Origin: Dickeya poaceiphila
GTDB taxonomy: Bacteria > Pseudomonadota > Gammaproteobacteria > Enterobacterales > Enterobacteriaceae
Direction of reading: 5' to 3'
DNA: 64,000 nt
NCBI RefSeq assembly: GCF_007858975.2
Contig: NZ_CP042220.2
Span: 4,253,155-4,317,154, forward strand
Made by a program: the position numbers and the translations under genes
The notes under the pieces: model-generated
Database searches by the model: none
Seen by the model: only the letters and a program-made list of their open reading frames with translations
Told to the model about the DNA's origin: nothing
Part shown: positions 24,970 to 35,963 of the stretch, piece after piece
Layout of the letters: each line of letters starts with the position of its first letter
Numbering within the stretch: position 1 is the first letter of the stretch

Positions 24970-26178
24970 ATGAAAAATGTTCTGGCAATAAGTATCGCTC
25001 TGGCGCTGGTTTCCTGGCAGGCATCGGCACAAACCTTTGTGCTGACAGACGCTGAAACCAGCACCGAAAAAGGAAACTGGCAAATTAACAGCGACATGCT
25101 GAAGATCAAGGATCAGCACTTCAGCATCGAGCAAAAAGTGCTGCACGGCGGACGTCAGGAAGGCAGCAAAACCCTCACCATCACCAGCCCGAACGGGTTG
25201 CAAATCACCCTGAGTCCAACCCGCGGTATGGATTTGCTGCATGTGACCGGTAAAAACATCCGGCTGGGCTGGGATTCCCCGGTGGATGAAGTGGTCAACC
25301 CGAACACCATTACACTGGAAAGCCGTAACGGGCTGGGTTGGCTGGAGGGTTTCAATGAGATGATGGTGCGCTGCGGCTATGAGTGGACCGGGCATCCGGT
25401 CACCAGCGACGGCATGATCTATACCCTGCATGGTCGTGCCGGCAATACGCCGGCGTCAAAAGTGGTTGTGGATGTCAGCGACAAAGCGCCTTACACCATC
25501 ACGGTGCGCGGCTTGCTCAAGGAAAACAGCTTTAAGAAATCCAACCTCGAAACCTGGACTGAACTGCGCTACGTACCGGGGAGCGAGTCGTTTACCATTC
25601 ATGACGTGCTGACCAATAAGTCAGATTACGTGCGTGATTACCAGATTATCTACCACAGCAATTTCGGTACCCCGATTCTGGAAGAAGGGGCACGTTTCCT
25701 GGCACCGGTGAAAGAGATTTCACCGTTTAATGACTACGCCAGGGCCGGTCTGAAAAGCTGGCAGACCTATAAAGGCCCGACTAAAGGCTTCGACGAGATG
25801 GTGTTTAACATGACGCCATACGCAGATAAAGAAGGCAAGACGCTGGCCGCGCTGGTCAATCGTGCGGGTGATAAAGGGGTGTCCATCGCCTTTGATACCC
25901 ATCAGTTGCCGCTGCTGACGCTGTGGAAAAACACCGACACTCAGAAACAGGGCTACGTCACGGGCATCGAGCCTGGCACCAGCTACGCCTATCCGGTCAC
26001 CATTGAACGCCAGCAAGGGCGGGTGAAGAAGCTACAACCTGGCCAGAGCACCACCTTCGAGCTGACCTACAGCCTGTTGAGCAGCCCGGCGGCAGTACAA
26101 CAAACCGAGCAGAAAGTGAAAGCGATTCAGGGTGATCGCACCACCACGCTGACCGAAAAACCGATTGCGGTGGAGTAA
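24970..26178 (+). CDS. secreted DUF4432 aldose-epimerase-like protein
   Basis: A 402-aa protein with a signal peptide (MKNVLAISIALALVSWQASA, cleavage after A20), so periplasmic. It matches the DUF4432 family, which has the galactose-mutarotase-like fold: LSPTRGMDLLHVTG, LHGRAGNTPASKV and YHSNFGTPILEEGARF carry candidate sugar-binding His and Glu residues. Cytoplasmic members are usual; here the exported form suggests action on a sugar in the periplasm. It is monocistronic with a CRP-like site upstream and a strong terminator behind. The real substrate is unknown; in a plant-associated bacterium a pectin- or plant-derived sugar is a guess. Confidence 0.8.
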   Translation: MKNVLAISIALALVSWQASAQTFVLTDAETSTEKGNWQINSDMLKIKDQHFSIEQKVLHGGRQEGSKTLTITSPNGLQITLSPTRGMDLLHVTGKNIRLGWDSPVDEVVNPNTITLESRNGLGWLEGFNEMMVRCGYEWTGHPVTSDGMIYTLHGRAGNTPASKVVVDVSDKAPYTITVRGLLKENSFKKSNLETWTELRYVPGSESFTIHDVLTNKSDYVRDYQIIYHSNFGTPILEEGARFLAPVKEISPFNDYARAGLKSWQTYKGPTKGFDEMVFNMTPYADKEGKTLAALVNRAGDKGVSIAFDTHQLPLLTLWKNTDTQKQGYVTGIEPGTSYAYPVTIERQQGRVKKLQPGQSTTFELTYSLLSSPAAVQQTEQKVKAIQGDRTTTLTEKPIAVE

Positions 26179-26191
26179 TCGCTCTTCGCGT

Positions 26192-26234
26192 GAGAATCCT
26201 CCTTCCTGACTTCGGGAAGGAGGATTCTCAATTT
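26192..26234. terminator. bidirectional terminator between the DUF4432 gene and ghrB
   Basis: A perfect 15-bp stem (26192-26206 with 26215-26229) with an 8-nt loop, followed by AATTT. It lies between two convergent genes and can serve both. Confidence 0.85.
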
Positions 26235-26244
26235 GCGTGCTGAA

Positions 26245-27207
26245 CTACTTCAGCACGTCCGGATTGACGCAGTTCTCTTTAACGTCACCACTGAGCGCGG
26301 CTATCAGGTTATCTACTGCGCAGGCCGCCATGTTGTAGCGGGTTTCATGAGTGGCGGAACCGATGTGCGGCAGTGCGACCACATTCGGCAGCGTCAACAG
26401 CGGCGAGTCCATCGACAGCGGTTCTTTCTCAAACACATCCAGACCGGCGGCGTGCAGAGTGCCATTGGTCAATGCCTCGATTAGCGCCTGCTCATCCACC
26501 ACCGGGCCGCGACCGATATTGATCAGAATCGCGCTGGATTTCATTTTCGCCAGTTGCGCCTTGCCGATCAGATGGTGGGTTTCCGGCGTCAATGGCAGGG
26601 TAATGCACAGAAAATCCGACTCCGCCAGCAGGGTGTCGAGATCACAATAGCGGGCATTGAAACGCGTTTCTGCCGCGTCATGACGACGACGGGCGTTATA
26701 GAGCACCGGCATCCCGAAACCGAAGTGCGCCCGCTGCGCCACCGCCAGACCGATACGCCCCATACCCAAAATGCCGATGGTTTTGTGGTGAACATCAATA
26801 CCGTACCAATCTTCACCGATGTTGTGCGTCCACTCGCCGGCCTTCACTCGCTCGGCGGATTCCTGCGCCCGACGAGCGGTCATCAGCATCAGCGTCAGCA
26901 CGGTATCCGCCACCGTTTCGGTCAATACCGTCGGGGTATGCATCAGCACCGCTTTCTTCTCATTCAGCGTCGCAAGGTCAATATTGTCGTAACCGACCGA
27001 AACCGTAGATACCGCGCGCAATTTCGGCAGGTGAGACAGATACTCCCGGCTAACGGTATGCCCGGCCCCAATCAACCCTTCTGCACGCGCCAGTATCGGA
27101 TGGTCGATGGGGGGCAAGCCATCAAAAACCGAAACGGTAGCGTATTGCTCCAGTTTTTGGCGTAAATCGTCAGGGATCTTTTTGTACAGGATGACTTCAG
27201 GTTTCAT
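26245..27207 (-). CDS. ghrB: glyoxylate/hydroxypyruvate/2-ketogluconate reductase
   Basis: A 320-aa NAD(P)-dependent 2-hydroxyacid dehydrogenase. It has the Rossmann motif [16 protein letters not shown] and the catalytic set Arg in [10 protein letters not shown], Glu in DVFEKEP, and His in [12 protein letters not shown]. Length and sequence match E. coli GhrB (324 aa), which reduces glyoxylate, hydroxypyruvate and 2-ketogluconate. In soft-rot bacteria 2-ketogluconate is a relevant substrate. Monocistronic. Confidence 0.94.
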   Translation of the reverse strand: MKPEVILYKKIPDDLRQKLEQYATVSVFDGLPPIDHPILARAEGLIGAGHTVSREYLSHLPKLRAVSTVSVGYDNIDLATLNEKKAVLMHTPTVLTETVADTVLTLMLMTARRAQESAERVKAGEWTHNIGEDWYGIDVHHKTIGILGMGRIGLAVAQRAHFGFGMPVLYNARRRHDAAETRFNARYCDLDTLLAESDFLCITLPLTPETHHLIGKAQLAKMKSSAILINIGRGPVVDEQALIEALTNGTLHAAGLDVFEKEPLSMDSPLLTLPNVVALPHIGSATHETRYNMAACAVDNLIAALSGDVKENCVNPDVLK

Positions 27208-27525
27208 CAGTTCACTCCGGCTGATTGAGGCTATTGTCTGATTAAAACGACGCCTGAGGAATGGGTTGTCTGAGGCATGATGATCGACATGGCAAGAGAC
27301 TGCAAGTCAGGTCGTAGTCGGGTGGCGCGTCTTCTGATGTACCAGAAGACGCGCTCCCGCTAAAAACCCCGGTATTGGCTGAAATCAGCAGTGTTACAAA
27401 TAAAGATGAAACAAGTGGCAGCCAGCTACGCCAGCGGCGTAAATTGGTATGTTATAAAGTATCACCAATTAACGATAATGCAACTGTACCAGACACATTT
27501 CCCGGTTATCAAAACCTGATGTAAC
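27208..27525. other. intergenic region with a strong inverted repeat
   Basis: 318 bases between ghrB and yiaC. The one structure is a perfect 12-bp inverted repeat (27325-27336 with 27343-27354, 6-nt loop), followed by CCCGCTAAAAA. The ghrB promoter is presumably near 27210-27300. Confidence 0.5.
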
Positions 27526-27981
27526 TCAGGGGATTACTGAGGCCAGTAACGCCTGATCCTGCCAGTGCATGATGAGTAAGCGTGACTGGGTTTCATGCTG
27601 GTCATTCTCCTGCACCACCACAAACCCCTGCTTGCGGTAAAACGCGCAGGCGCGCGAGTTCTGCTGGTACACCTCCAGCGTGAGCGCCGGAAAACGGTGC
27701 TGAATATGCTGCATCAACGCCGCGCCTACACCCTGACCGTACAGGCTATGATGGACAAACAGCGCCCCGACAAGACGCTGATCCATCACACTGATAAAGC
27801 CGCCGATGCCCTGCTCGCTCTCATAAACCCAGGTTTGCGAATGGGGAATGTAATGTCCGCGCACCAGCTCTTCGCTTTCCTGCCAATAGCGCGGTGAGAT
27901 AAACGGATGCGCCAGCGTGGTGCTTTCCCGCCATAACCGCACCAACGGCTCCAGGTCTTGCGGCTGGTAGGGTCGGATCAC
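27526..27981 (-). CDS. yiaC: GNAT-family N-acetyltransferase YiaC
   Basis: A 151-aa GNAT enzyme. GTG at 27981 overlaps the tag stop by 4 bases (GTGA) with GGAGG just upstream, giving VIRPYQPQDLEPLVRLW, as in E. coli YiaC (146 aa); longer starts run into tag. The acetyl-CoA motif is LYGQGVGAALMQHI, and the C-terminal NSRACAFYRKQGF follows. E. coli YiaC acetylates protein lysines. Gene order tag-yiaC is as in E. coli. Confidence 0.9.
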   Translation of the reverse strand: MIRPYQPQDLEPLVRLWRESTTLAHPFISPRYWQESEELVRGHYIPHSQTWVYESEQGIGGFISVMDQRLVGALFVHHSLYGQGVGAALMQHIQHRFPALTLEVYQQNSRACAFYRKQGFVVVQENDQHETQSRLLIMHWQDQALLASVIP

Positions 27982-28541
27982 AACGCCTCCGAAGCATGAC
28001 AGAAACAATCGGTGGTATGGTCGTTCACCAGTCCGGCGGCCTGCATAAAGGCGTAACAAATGGTGGAGCCGATAAAGGTAAACCCACGTTTTTTCAGCGC
28101 TTTTGACATCGCATCCGATACCGCCGTCTTTGCGGGGACGTCGGCCAGCGACGCCGGGCGGTTGATCACCGGCTGATGGTTGACGAAAGACCAGATAAAC
28201 GCGGCAAAATCATCCCCTTGCTGTTGCATCGCCAGCCAGGCGCGGGCATTGCGAATAATCGCCTCAATTTTGCCACGATGGCGGATGATGCCGGGGTCCA
28301 GCACCAGACGATCCACATCGTCGTCGGCCATGGCCGTCACCCGATGCGGATCAAATCCGTGGAAACAATGGCGGTAGTGCTCGCGTTTTTTGAGCACGGT
28401 TATCCACGACAGTCCGGCCTGCTGCCCTTCCAGGCAAAGCAACTCAAACAGCGCACGGCTATCGGTGCAGGGTTTCCCCCATTCGTTGTCATGATAATCC
28501 TGATACAACCTGTCCTGCGTGACCCAGCCACAGCGTGTCAT
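27978..28541 (-). CDS. tag: DNA-3-methyladenine glycosylase I
   Basis: A 187-aa repair enzyme that excises 3-methyladenine from alkylated DNA. The start at 28541 (MTRCGWVTQD) is preceded by GGAGGAAGAGG and aligns with E. coli Tag. The zinc ligands Cys4 and His17 are present, and a His and Cys in the C-terminal NDHTTDCFCH segment complete the site. EGQQAGLSWITVLKKR and SFVNHQP are family hallmarks. Confidence 0.96.
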   Translation of the reverse strand: MTRCGWVTQDRLYQDYHDNEWGKPCTDSRALFELLCLEGQQAGLSWITVLKKREHYRHCFHGFDPHRVTAMADDDVDRLVLDPGIIRHRGKIEAIIRNARAWLAMQQQGDDFAAFIWSFVNHQPVINRPASLADVPAKTAVSDAMSKALKKRGFTFIGSTICYAFMQAAGLVNDHTTDCFCHASEAL

Positions 28542-28732
28542 CCTCTTCCTCCTCCCCCAGTTGTGATCCCACGGCATTGTTGGTATTGATGATGGCCAGT
28601 TTCAGCACATCACCCGCATCGTGTGGCGATCATCAACCTACGCACGATGCGATGCAACCCTGCGCAGACAGGGACCACAACGGCTACCGCTGAAATCAAA
28701 TGACCAAGAGTATAAGCGACAGGGGACAATAA

Positions 28733-29539
28733 ATGGGGATTGAGTGGATGCTGGCCTATCTGGCGTTGGGCGCCGTGGTGGGGTTTATGGCCGGATTACT
28801 GGGGATTGGCGGCGGCGGCATCATGGTGCCTGTGCTAACGGCGCTGTTTGCCGCACAAGGTGTAGAAACGGCGCATTTGGTACATCTGGCGCTGGGTACC
28901 TCAATGGCGGCGATTGTGATTACCGCCATCTCCAGCCTGCGTACCCACCATCAACATCAGGCGGTGTTGTGGCCGGTGGTGTGGCGCATCACGCCGGCGA
29001 TTCTGGTCGGAACCTTTGCCGCTACCTGGCTGGCGGCGCTGTTGCCCACTCGTGCGCTGGCGATTTTCTTTTCCTGTTTTATGGCATATGTCTCGTTGCA
29101 GATGGTGCTGAACATTAAGCCCAAACCTCACCGTCAGTTGCCAGGCTTACCGGGTATGTCGCTGGCCGGGTTGACCATCGGCGGTATTTCCGCGCTGGTG
29201 GCGATTGGCGGCGGCTCACTCACCGTGCCGTTTCTGAGCTGGTGCAACGTGCGCATCCAGCAGGCTATCGGCACCTCGGCGGCGGTTGGGCTGCCGATCG
29301 CCCTCTCCGGCGCACTGGGTTACATGATAAACGGCTGGTCCGCTACCGGCCTGCCTGCGTTCAGCGTCGGTTACGTTTCGCTGCCGGCAGTGGCGCTGAT
29401 CTCGGCAGTCAGCTTTTTCACCGCGCCGGTAGGCGCGCGTCTGGCGCACCGCTTGCCGGTCGCTACGCTGAAAAAGGCGTTTGCCGGGTTATTGTTGCTG
29501 TTAAGCCTGAAAATGCTGCAAACCGTGTTCACGGGGTGA
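28733..29539 (+). CDS. TSUP-family (TauE/SafE) anion exporter
   Basis: A 268-aa protein with about eight membrane helices in two related halves. Each half begins with the glycine-rich TSUP motif (GFMAGLLGIGGGGIMVP and GGISALVAIGGGSLTVP). Family members move sulfite, sulfoacetate or other organosulfur anions. There is no linked sulfur gene, so the substrate is open. Monocistronic, with AGGGGAC before the ATG. Confidence 0.88.
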   Translation: MGIEWMLAYLALGAVVGFMAGLLGIGGGGIMVPVLTALFAAQGVETAHLVHLALGTSMAAIVITAISSLRTHHQHQAVLWPVVWRITPAILVGTFAATWLAALLPTRALAIFFSCFMAYVSLQMVLNIKPKPHRQLPGLPGMSLAGLTIGGISALVAIGGGSLTVPFLSWCNVRIQQAIGTSAAVGLPIALSGALGYMINGWSATGLPAFSVGYVSLPAVALISAVSFFTAPVGARLAHRLPVATLKKAFAGLLLLLSLKMLQTVFTG

Positions 29540-29687
29540 TCGCCAGTTCCCCCGCCAAACCTATCTTCGGCTCAAGTTAAAGTAATGCGGCTCAAGTTGT
29601 TGCCGCATTCTGGCTGTATATCTTGCATTCAGAGGGTATACTGGCGCCTTCATTGTAAAAACCACTTGTATCGCGTGCGAATCCAAC

Positions 29688-30602
29688 ATGCAAAAGTTTG
29701 ATACCAAGACCTTTCAGGGCCTGATCCTGACATTACAGGATTACTGGTCGCGTCAGGGCTGTACCATTGTCCAACCGCTGGACATGGAAGTCGGTGCCGG
29801 CACCTCTCACCCCATGACCTGCCTGCGCGCACTCGGCCCGGAACCGATTGCCGCCGCCTATGTGCAGCCGTCACGCCGCCCAACCGACGGACGCTACGGT
29901 GAGAACCCGAACCGCCTGCAACACTACTACCAGTTTCAGGTGATCATTAAGCCGTCGCCAGACAACATTCAGGAACTGTACCTCGGTTCGCTGAAAGAGC
30001 TGGGAATGGACCCGACCATTCACGATATTCGTTTCGTGGAAGATAACTGGGAAAACCCGACGCTGGGTGCCTGGGGACTGGGCTGGGAAGTGTGGCTGAA
30101 CGGGATGGAAGTCACTCAGTTCACCTATTTCCAGCAGGTGGGTGGTTTGGAATGCAAACCGGTAACCGGCGAGATTACTTACGGTCTGGAACGTCTGGCG
30201 ATGTACATTCAGGGCGTGGACAGCGTCTATGATCTGGTGTGGAGCGATGGCCCACTGGGCAAAACCACCTACGGCGACGTGTTCCATCAAAACGAAGTGG
30301 AACAATCGACTTATAACTTCGAATACGCCGACGTGGATTTCCTGTTTACCTGCTTCGAGCAGTATGAAAAAGAAGCCCAACAGTTGCTGGCACTGGAAAA
30401 ACCGCTGCCGCTGCCTGCTTACGAGCGCATTCTGAAAGCTGCCCACAGCTTCAACCTGCTGGATGCGCGCAAAGCCATTTCCGTGACCGAACGTCAGCGC
30501 TACATCCTGCGAATTCGTACCCTGACCAAAGCGGTGGCGGAAGCCTACTATGCCTCTCGTGAGGCGCTGGGCTTCCCGATGTGCAATCGTAAACAGAGCT
30601 GA
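29688..30602 (+). CDS. glyQ: glycyl-tRNA synthetase alpha subunit
   Basis: A 304-aa class II aminoacyl-tRNA synthetase catalytic subunit, near-identical to E. coli GlyQ (303 aa). Typical segments are [37 protein letters not shown] and [17 protein letters not shown]. It forms the alpha2beta2 enzyme with GlyS, whose gene follows 9 bases later. Confidence 0.98.
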   Translation: MQKFDTKTFQGLILTLQDYWSRQGCTIVQPLDMEVGAGTSHPMTCLRALGPEPIAAAYVQPSRRPTDGRYGENPNRLQHYYQFQVIIKPSPDNIQELYLGSLKELGMDPTIHDIRFVEDNWENPTLGAWGLGWEVWLNGMEVTQFTYFQQVGGLECKPVTGEITYGLERLAMYIQGVDSVYDLVWSDGPLGKTTYGDVFHQNEVEQSTYNFEYADVDFLFTCFEQYEKEAQQLLALEKPLPLPAYERILKAAHSFNLLDARKAISVTERQRYILRIRTLTKAVAEAYYASREALGFPMCNRKQS

Positions 30603-30611
30603 GAGGCAGCG

Positions 30612-32681
30612 ATGACAGACAAAACATTTTTGGTGGAAATCGGCACCGAAGAGCTGCCGCCAAAGGCTTTGCGTACGCTGGCGGAATCGTTTGCCGCCAA
30701 TTTTACTGCTGAACTGGATGCTGCCGGGCTGGGTTATCAGTCGGTCAACTGGTTTGCCGCTCCGCGCCGTCTGGCGTTGAAAGTGGCCGGTTTAAGCGCC
30801 TCCCAGCCGGACAGGGAGGTAGAAAAACGTGGACCAGCCATCGCGCAGGCGTTTGATGCCGAAGGCAAACCCACTAAAGCCGCAGAAGGCTGGGCACGCG
30901 GTTGCGGCATCACCGTCGAGCAGGCCGAGCGCCTGACCACCGACAAAGGCGAATGGCTGCTGTTCCGTGCGCAGGTAAAAGGCGAAGCGGCACAAACGCT
31001 GCTGCCGGGCATGGTCAGCACCGCGCTTTCGAAATTGCCGATTCCGAAACTGATGCGCTGGGGCGATAACGACACCCAGTTTGTGCGCCCAGTACACACC
31101 GTGACCCTGCTGCTGGGTGATGAACTGATCCCCGGTACCGTGCTGGGCATTGATTCTGCGCGTACCATCCGTGGTCACCGCTTTATGGGCGAGCCGGAAT
31201 TCACCATTGATAACGCCGACCAGTACCCGCAGATTCTGCAGGAACGTGGCAAGGTCATCGCCGATTACGACGCGCGTAAAGCCAAAATCAAGGCCGATGC
31301 CGAAGCAGCGGCACGCAAGATTGGCGGCAATGCCGACCTGAGCGACAGCCTGCTGGAAGAAGTCACCTCGCTGGTGGAATGGCCGGTGGTGCTGACGGCG
31401 AAATTTGAAGAGAAGTTCCTGGCAGTGCCGGCGGAAGCGCTGGTGTACACCATGAAGGGCGACCAGAAATACTTCCCGGTTTACGACAACAGCGGCAAGC
31501 TGCTGCCGAATTTCATCTTTGTCGCCAACATTGAATCGAAAGACCCGCAGCAGATTATCGCCGGTAACGAGAAAGTGGTGCGCCCACGTCTGGCCGACGC
31601 CGAGTTCTTCTTCAATACCGACCGTAAAAAACGCCTTGAAGATCACCTGCCGCGTCTTGAAACCGTGCTGTTCCAGCAGCAGTTGGGCACACTGCGCGAC
31701 AAGACTGATCGTATCGCGGCACTAACCGGCTGGGTGGCAGAGCAGATTGGCGCGGATATCAATCACGCCAAACGCGCGGGCCTGCTGTCCAAATGCGACC
31801 TGATGACCAATATGGTGTTTGAATTCACCGATACTCAGGGTGTGATGGGGATGCACTACGCCCGTCACGACGGCGAAGCAGAAGATGTGGCGGTAGCACT
31901 GAACGAGCAGTACCAGCCGCGTTTTGCCGGCGATGCACTGCCGTCATCACTGGTCGCTTGCGCACTGGCGATTGCCGACAAGATGGATACGCTGGCGGGG
32001 ATTTTCGGCATCGGCCAGCATCCAAAAGGCGATAAAGACCCGTTCGCACTGCGCCGTGCTGCGCTGGGCGTGCTGCGCATCATCGTGGAAAAACGCCTGC
32101 CGCTGGACTTGCAAACGCTGACGGAAGAAGCGGCACGCCTGTACGGCGACAAGCTGACTAACGCCAACGTGGTAGACGATGTGATCGAGTTCATGCTGGG
32201 CCGCTTCCGCGCCTGGTATCAGGAAGAAGGTCACAGTGTCGACACCATTCAGGCGGTGCTGGCACGCCGCCCGACTCGCCCGGCGGATTTCGACGCCCGT
32301 GTGAAAGCGGTGAGTCATTTCCGCACACTGGAGCAAGCCGAAGCGCTGGCCGCCGCCAACAAGCGCGTGTCCAACATTCTGGCGAAATCCACCGAAACAC
32401 TGAACGACAGCGTGCAGGCGGCGTTGCTGAAAGAGAAGGAAGAAATTCAGCTGGCGACGTATGTTACCGCGCTGACCAGCAAGCTGGCACCGTGGTTTGC
32501 CGAGGGGCGTTATCAGGAAGCACTGGCGGAACTGGCACAGTTACGTGAGTCAGTCGATAACTTCTTCGATAAAGTAATGGTAAACGCCGACGATCCGCAG
32601 GTGCGCATCAATCGCCTGACGCTGCTCAACGAACTGCGCAACCTGTTCCTGAAAGTCGCGGATATTTCAGTGTTGCAGTAA
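30612..32681 (+). CDS. glyS: glycyl-tRNA synthetase beta subunit
   Basis: A 689-aa protein as long as E. coli GlyS (689 aa). It starts [21 protein letters not shown] and contains HD-like [11 protein letters not shown]; the C-terminal third is the anticodon-binding region. It is essential for tRNA-Gly charging with GlyQ. Same operon as glyQ, ended by the terminator at 32711. Confidence 0.98.
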   Translation: MTDKTFLVEIGTEELPPKALRTLAESFAANFTAELDAAGLGYQSVNWFAAPRRLALKVAGLSASQPDREVEKRGPAIAQAFDAEGKPTKAAEGWARGCGITVEQAERLTTDKGEWLLFRAQVKGEAAQTLLPGMVSTALSKLPIPKLMRWGDNDTQFVRPVHTVTLLLGDELIPGTVLGIDSARTIRGHRFMGEPEFTIDNADQYPQILQERGKVIADYDARKAKIKADAEAAARKIGGNADLSDSLLEEVTSLVEWPVVLTAKFEEKFLAVPAEALVYTMKGDQKYFPVYDNSGKLLPNFIFVANIESKDPQQIIAGNEKVVRPRLADAEFFFNTDRKKRLEDHLPRLETVLFQQQLGTLRDKTDRIAALTGWVAEQIGADINHAKRAGLLSKCDLMTNMVFEFTDTQGVMGMHYARHDGEAEDVAVALNEQYQPRFAGDALPSSLVACALAIADKMDTLAGIFGIGQHPKGDKDPFALRRAALGVLRIIVEKRLPLDLQTLTEEAARLYGDKLTNANVVDDVIEFMLGRFRAWYQEEGHSVDTIQAVLARRPTRPADFDARVKAVSHFRTLEQAEALAAANKRVSNILAKSTETLNDSVQAALLKEKEEIQLATYVTALTSKLAPWFAEGRYQEALAELAQLRESVDNFFDKVMVNADDPQVRINRLTLLNELRNLFLKVADISVLQ

Positions 32682-32710
32682 GTGTGCGGATAGTTTTATT
32701 CACACGCCAA

Positions 32711-32736
32711 AGCCTCCTTTAACGGAGGCTTTTTGT
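32711..32736 (+). terminator. rho-independent terminator after glyS
   Basis: A 7-bp stem (32711-32717 with 32724-32730) with a TTTAAC loop and a TTTTT run. Confidence 0.88.
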
Positions 32737-32826
32737 CATTAAGCGCTATTGACCACTGTTATCAATCAGGGCAAGGCCCCCTTCCCCTGATGACTACCGC
32801 GACGTAGTTACATCGCGGTTTCGGGG

Positions 32827-34179
32827 TTATCGCATGGTCACAAACTCTTCTGCCGCCGTCGGGTGAATCGCCACCGTATTATCGAAGTCTTTTTTGGTCG
32901 CACCCATTTTTACTGCCACCGCAAAACCCTGCAGGATTTCATCCATGCCGAAGCCGATGCCGTGCACGCCAACGATTTTCTCTTCTGGTCCCACGCACAC
33001 CAGCTTCATACGACACGGCTGGCGGTGCTGCGTGACTGCGGTGTACATGGCGGTAAAGGCAGATTTGTAAACCTTGACCTGATCGTCGCCGTACTGCTGG
33101 CGCGCCTGCGGCTCGGTCAACCCAATGGTGCCGATAGGCGGGTGGCTGAACACCACCGTTGGGATATTGGTGTAATCCAGATGCTCGTCCGGCTTGTTGT
33201 TGAACAGCCGCTCAGACAAACGACGCCCTGCTGCCACCGCAACCGGCGTTAACTCAACGGCACCGGTGTTATCGCCCACCGCATAGATGCCAGGCACGCT
33301 GGTGTTTTGAAACTTATCCACCACGATGTAGCCTTTTTCGTTGCGCGCCACACCCGCCACGTCAAGATTGATCTTATCGTTTGCCGGTTCCCGCCCTATC
33401 GCCCAAATCAGGCAATCCACGGTTTGTTCGTGCCCACTTTCCAGTTGCAGCGTCAGGCTACCGTCGGCGTTTTTCACCACCGCTTTGGGGATAGATTCGG
33501 TATGCAGCGCCGGGCCTTCGGTATTCATCACTTCAACCAGCGTATCTACAATCAGCGGGTCGAACTGGCGCAGCGGCGCATGTTTACGCACAAACAGGTG
33601 AACATCGGCACCGAGCGCGTTCAGCACACCGGCGATTTCCACCGCGATATAACCGGCCCCTACAACGGCAACCCGCTGCGGCAACGCCGTCAACGCAAAG
33701 AAACCATCGGAATCAATACCGTGCTCCGCACCGGGGATGTTCGGGCGCGTTGGCCGGCCACCGGTGGCAATCAGGATATGGTCGGCGGTGATGCGCTCGC
33801 CGTTCACCTCCACCGTTTTCGCATCCACGAAACGGGCAAAGCCCTGAATCACCTCGACCTGATTTTTCCCCAGCACGTTATTGTAGGACTGATGAATACG
33901 GTCAATGTAGGCGCTACGGTTTTTCAGCAACGTATCCCAGTTAAACTGATTAACGGTGACATCAAAACCATAATCCGGCCCGTAGTGGTGAATGGCTTCA
34001 GCAATCTGGGCGGCGTGCCACATGACCTTCTTCGGTACGCACCCGACATTGACGCAGGTACCTCCCAGGTACCTGGCTTCAATCAGCGCACATTTCTTTC
34101 CATACATGGCTGCACGGTTGACGGAAGCAATGCCGCCGCTGCCGCCACCAATGGCGAGATAGTCATAATGTCTGGTCAT
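32827..34179 (-). CDS. gor: glutathione-disulfide reductase
   Basis: A 450-aa FAD/NADPH enzyme, same length as E. coli Gor. The start at 34179 ([19 protein letters not shown]) has GGAG upstream and aligns with E. coli. The redox disulfide is Cys42-Cys47 in [11 protein letters not shown], the NADPH motif is [13 protein letters not shown], and the C-terminal catalytic His is in [10 protein letters not shown]. It keeps glutathione reduced. Monocistronic. Confidence 0.98.
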   Translation of the reverse strand: MTRHYDYLAIGGGSGGIASVNRAAMYGKKCALIEARYLGGTCVNVGCVPKKVMWHAAQIAEAIHHYGPDYGFDVTVNQFNWDTLLKNRSAYIDRIHQSYNNVLGKNQVEVIQGFARFVDAKTVEVNGERITADHILIATGGRPTRPNIPGAEHGIDSDGFFALTALPQRVAVVGAGYIAVEIAGVLNALGADVHLFVRKHAPLRQFDPLIVDTLVEVMNTEGPALHTESIPKAVVKNADGSLTLQLESGHEQTVDCLIWAIGREPANDKINLDVAGVARNEKGYIVVDKFQNTSVPGIYAVGDNTGAVELTPVAVAAGRRLSERLFNNKPDEHLDYTNIPTVVFSHPPIGTIGLTEPQARQQYGDDQVKVYKSAFTAMYTAVTQHRQPCRMKLVCVGPEEKIVGVHGIGFGMDEILQGFAVAVKMGATKKDFDNTVAIHPTAAEEFVTMR

Positions 34180-34790
34180 CAGGGCTCCACGCTTGCTTTC
34201 AATAAATGCTCGATACAAGTAAACAGACCACTCCTGCCACCACACCCGATGCTGGCGCGGATAGCGGAGTACGAATCAACGAGTCATGCTAGCGAAAAGT
34301 GTAATGCCAGCGAGCAGGATTCGGCAAAGACAGAAAGCGGGATTGTATGAAGAAATGCGCGGCGATTCGCAACGGTTTTGAAAATTGATGCGATAGGCAA
34401 ATCCAGCTACAACCGGTTTAAGGGGATAGGCTCTTATTTGACAGGTATTCCTGATGGGAATTATCAATCAGCAACGCCTGTACCTAGCTGAGTTTACCGT
34501 TGTGATGGTATAGCGATGGAAAACAGGCGAACCTACAAGTTTTTCCTTTGGGTAACAAAAAATGGTATTGGCATTCCAGATTCGTCTCCCCCTTTTTTTG
34601 CCGCGAGCGGCGCTCAATCGATAAGTGACGGCTAATCACAACAGGTCGAACCCGATCCGACTGTCACAAAAATGTCATATTAGTTGCATTTTACTGTCAT
34701 CAAATTGACCTATTTTTTCCACCAGCAAACTACACTCTGATTAAACAATAGCTCCGGGTCTACACGTTTAAGTATCCCACAGGAGGGATT
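34180..34790. other. divergent gor-pstS control region
   Basis: 611 bases. The right part holds the pst Pho box (34661-34715), a likely -10 region around 34729 and the leader to pstS. The left 400 bases, including the gor promoter, show no coding frame or repeat I could support. Confidence 0.6.
34661..34715 (+). promoter_or_regulatory. PhoB-binding array (Pho box) of pstS
   Basis: Five consecutive 11-bp units start at 34661, 34672, 34683, 34694 and 34705. Units 1, 2 and 4 carry CTGTCAC, ATGTCAT and CTGTCAT; units 3 and 5 are weaker (GTTGCAT, TTGACCT). Units 1-2 form an almost perfect 18-bp Pho box. It replaces a -35 element and implies induction by PhoB under phosphate starvation. Confidence 0.9.
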
Positions 34791-35831
34791 ATGAAACTCA
34801 TGCGTACCACTATTGCCAGTATTGTTGCAGCAAGTTTTTCTCTGACGGCGGTTTCTGCTTTTGCCGCAGCAAATATTACAGGCGCTGGTGGCACTTTCCC
34901 CGCTCCTGCTTATGCAAAGTGGGCTGACTCTTACGAAAAAGAAACCGGTAACAAGGTCAACTATCAGGGTATCGGTTCTTCCGGTGGCGTGAAACAAATC
35001 CTGGCTAAAACCGTTGATTTCGGTGCGTCGGATGCCCCGCTGGAAGATGCCAAACTGGCTCAGGAAGGGTTGATTCAGTTCCCGACTGTTATCGGCGGTG
35101 TGGTACTGGCGGTGAATCTGCCGGGCGTGAAATCCGGTGAGTTGACGCTGGACGGTAAAACCCTGGGTGACATCTATCTGGGTAAAATCAAAAAATGGAA
35201 TGATGCTGCCATCGCCAAACTGAACCCAGGCGTGAAATTGCCGGATCAGGACATCGCTGTCGTACGTCGTGCCGATGGTTCTGGTACGTCTTACGTATTC
35301 ACCAGCTATCTGGCGAAAGTAAACAGCGAGTGGAAAGAGAAGATTGGCGCAGGCAACACCGTAAACTGGCCGACCGGTCTGGGTGGTAAAGGCAACGACG
35401 GCATCGCGGCTTTCGTACAACGTCTGCCAGGCTCTATCGGTTACGTTGAATATGCTTACGCTAAGCAGAATAACCTGACCTACACCAAACTGATTTCCGC
35501 TGATGGCAAAGCGGTTACCCCGACAGAAGTCTCTTTCAGCAACGCCGCCAAGGGTGCTGACTGGAGCAAATCGTTTGCTCAGGACCTGACCAACCAGAAA
35601 GGCGACGACGCGTGGCCGATTACCACCACCACCTTCATCCTGATGTACAAAAAGCAGGATAAACCGGAGCAGGGCAAAGAAGTGTTGAAATTCTTTGACT
35701 GGGCTTACAACAAGGGCGGTGCACAGGCTAAAGCGCTGGATTACGCAACGCTGCCGAATGAAGTGGTTGCCCAGATTCGCGCTGCCTGGAAAACCCAGGT
35801 TAAAGACAGCAGCGATAAGGCACTGTACTGA
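34791..35831 (+). CDS. pstS: phosphate ABC transporter, periplasmic binding protein
   Basis: A 346-aa protein with a signal peptide (cleavage after AVSAFA, residue 25). The mature N-terminus [17 protein letters not shown] and phosphate-contact segments [18 protein letters not shown] and [12 protein letters not shown] match E. coli PstS. It captures phosphate for PstCAB. GGAGGG precedes the ATG. Confidence 0.98.
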   Translation: MKLMRTTIASIVAASFSLTAVSAFAAANITGAGGTFPAPAYAKWADSYEKETGNKVNYQGIGSSGGVKQILAKTVDFGASDAPLEDAKLAQEGLIQFPTVIGGVVLAVNLPGVKSGELTLDGKTLGDIYLGKIKKWNDAAIAKLNPGVKLPDQDIAVVRRADGSGTSYVFTSYLAKVNSEWKEKIGAGNTVNWPTGLGGKGNDGIAAFVQRLPGSIGYVEYAYAKQNNLTYTKLISADGKAVTPTEVSFSNAAKGADWSKSFAQDLTNQKGDDAWPITTTTFILMYKKQDKPEQGKEVLKFFDWAYNKGGAQAKALDYATLPNEVVAQIRAAWKTQVKDSSDKALY

Positions 35832-35866
35832 TTGCGGTTAGTCAGGAAAGGCTGAATGAGTTACTG

Positions 35867-35900
35867 GAGGTGGATAAACCGGAAACGGGGTATCCACCTC
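35867..35900 (+). promoter_or_regulatory. stem-loop between pstS and pstC
   Basis: A perfect 10-bp stem (35867-35876 with 35891-35900) and a 14-nt loop with an inner CCG/CGG pair. There is no T-run, so it is more likely an mRNA-stabilising or processing element that gives more pstS than downstream message. Confidence 0.65.
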
Positions 35901-35963
35901 TGATACTGATTAGAGCCGTCCTCATTATCGAAAAGACGCAGTTATCTGAAAGAAGAGAGACGT

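Noticed and set aside
34276..34467. Minus-strand 63-codon frame between gor and pstS
   Set aside because: No start signal, Cys-rich random-looking translation, and it lies where the gor promoter is expected.
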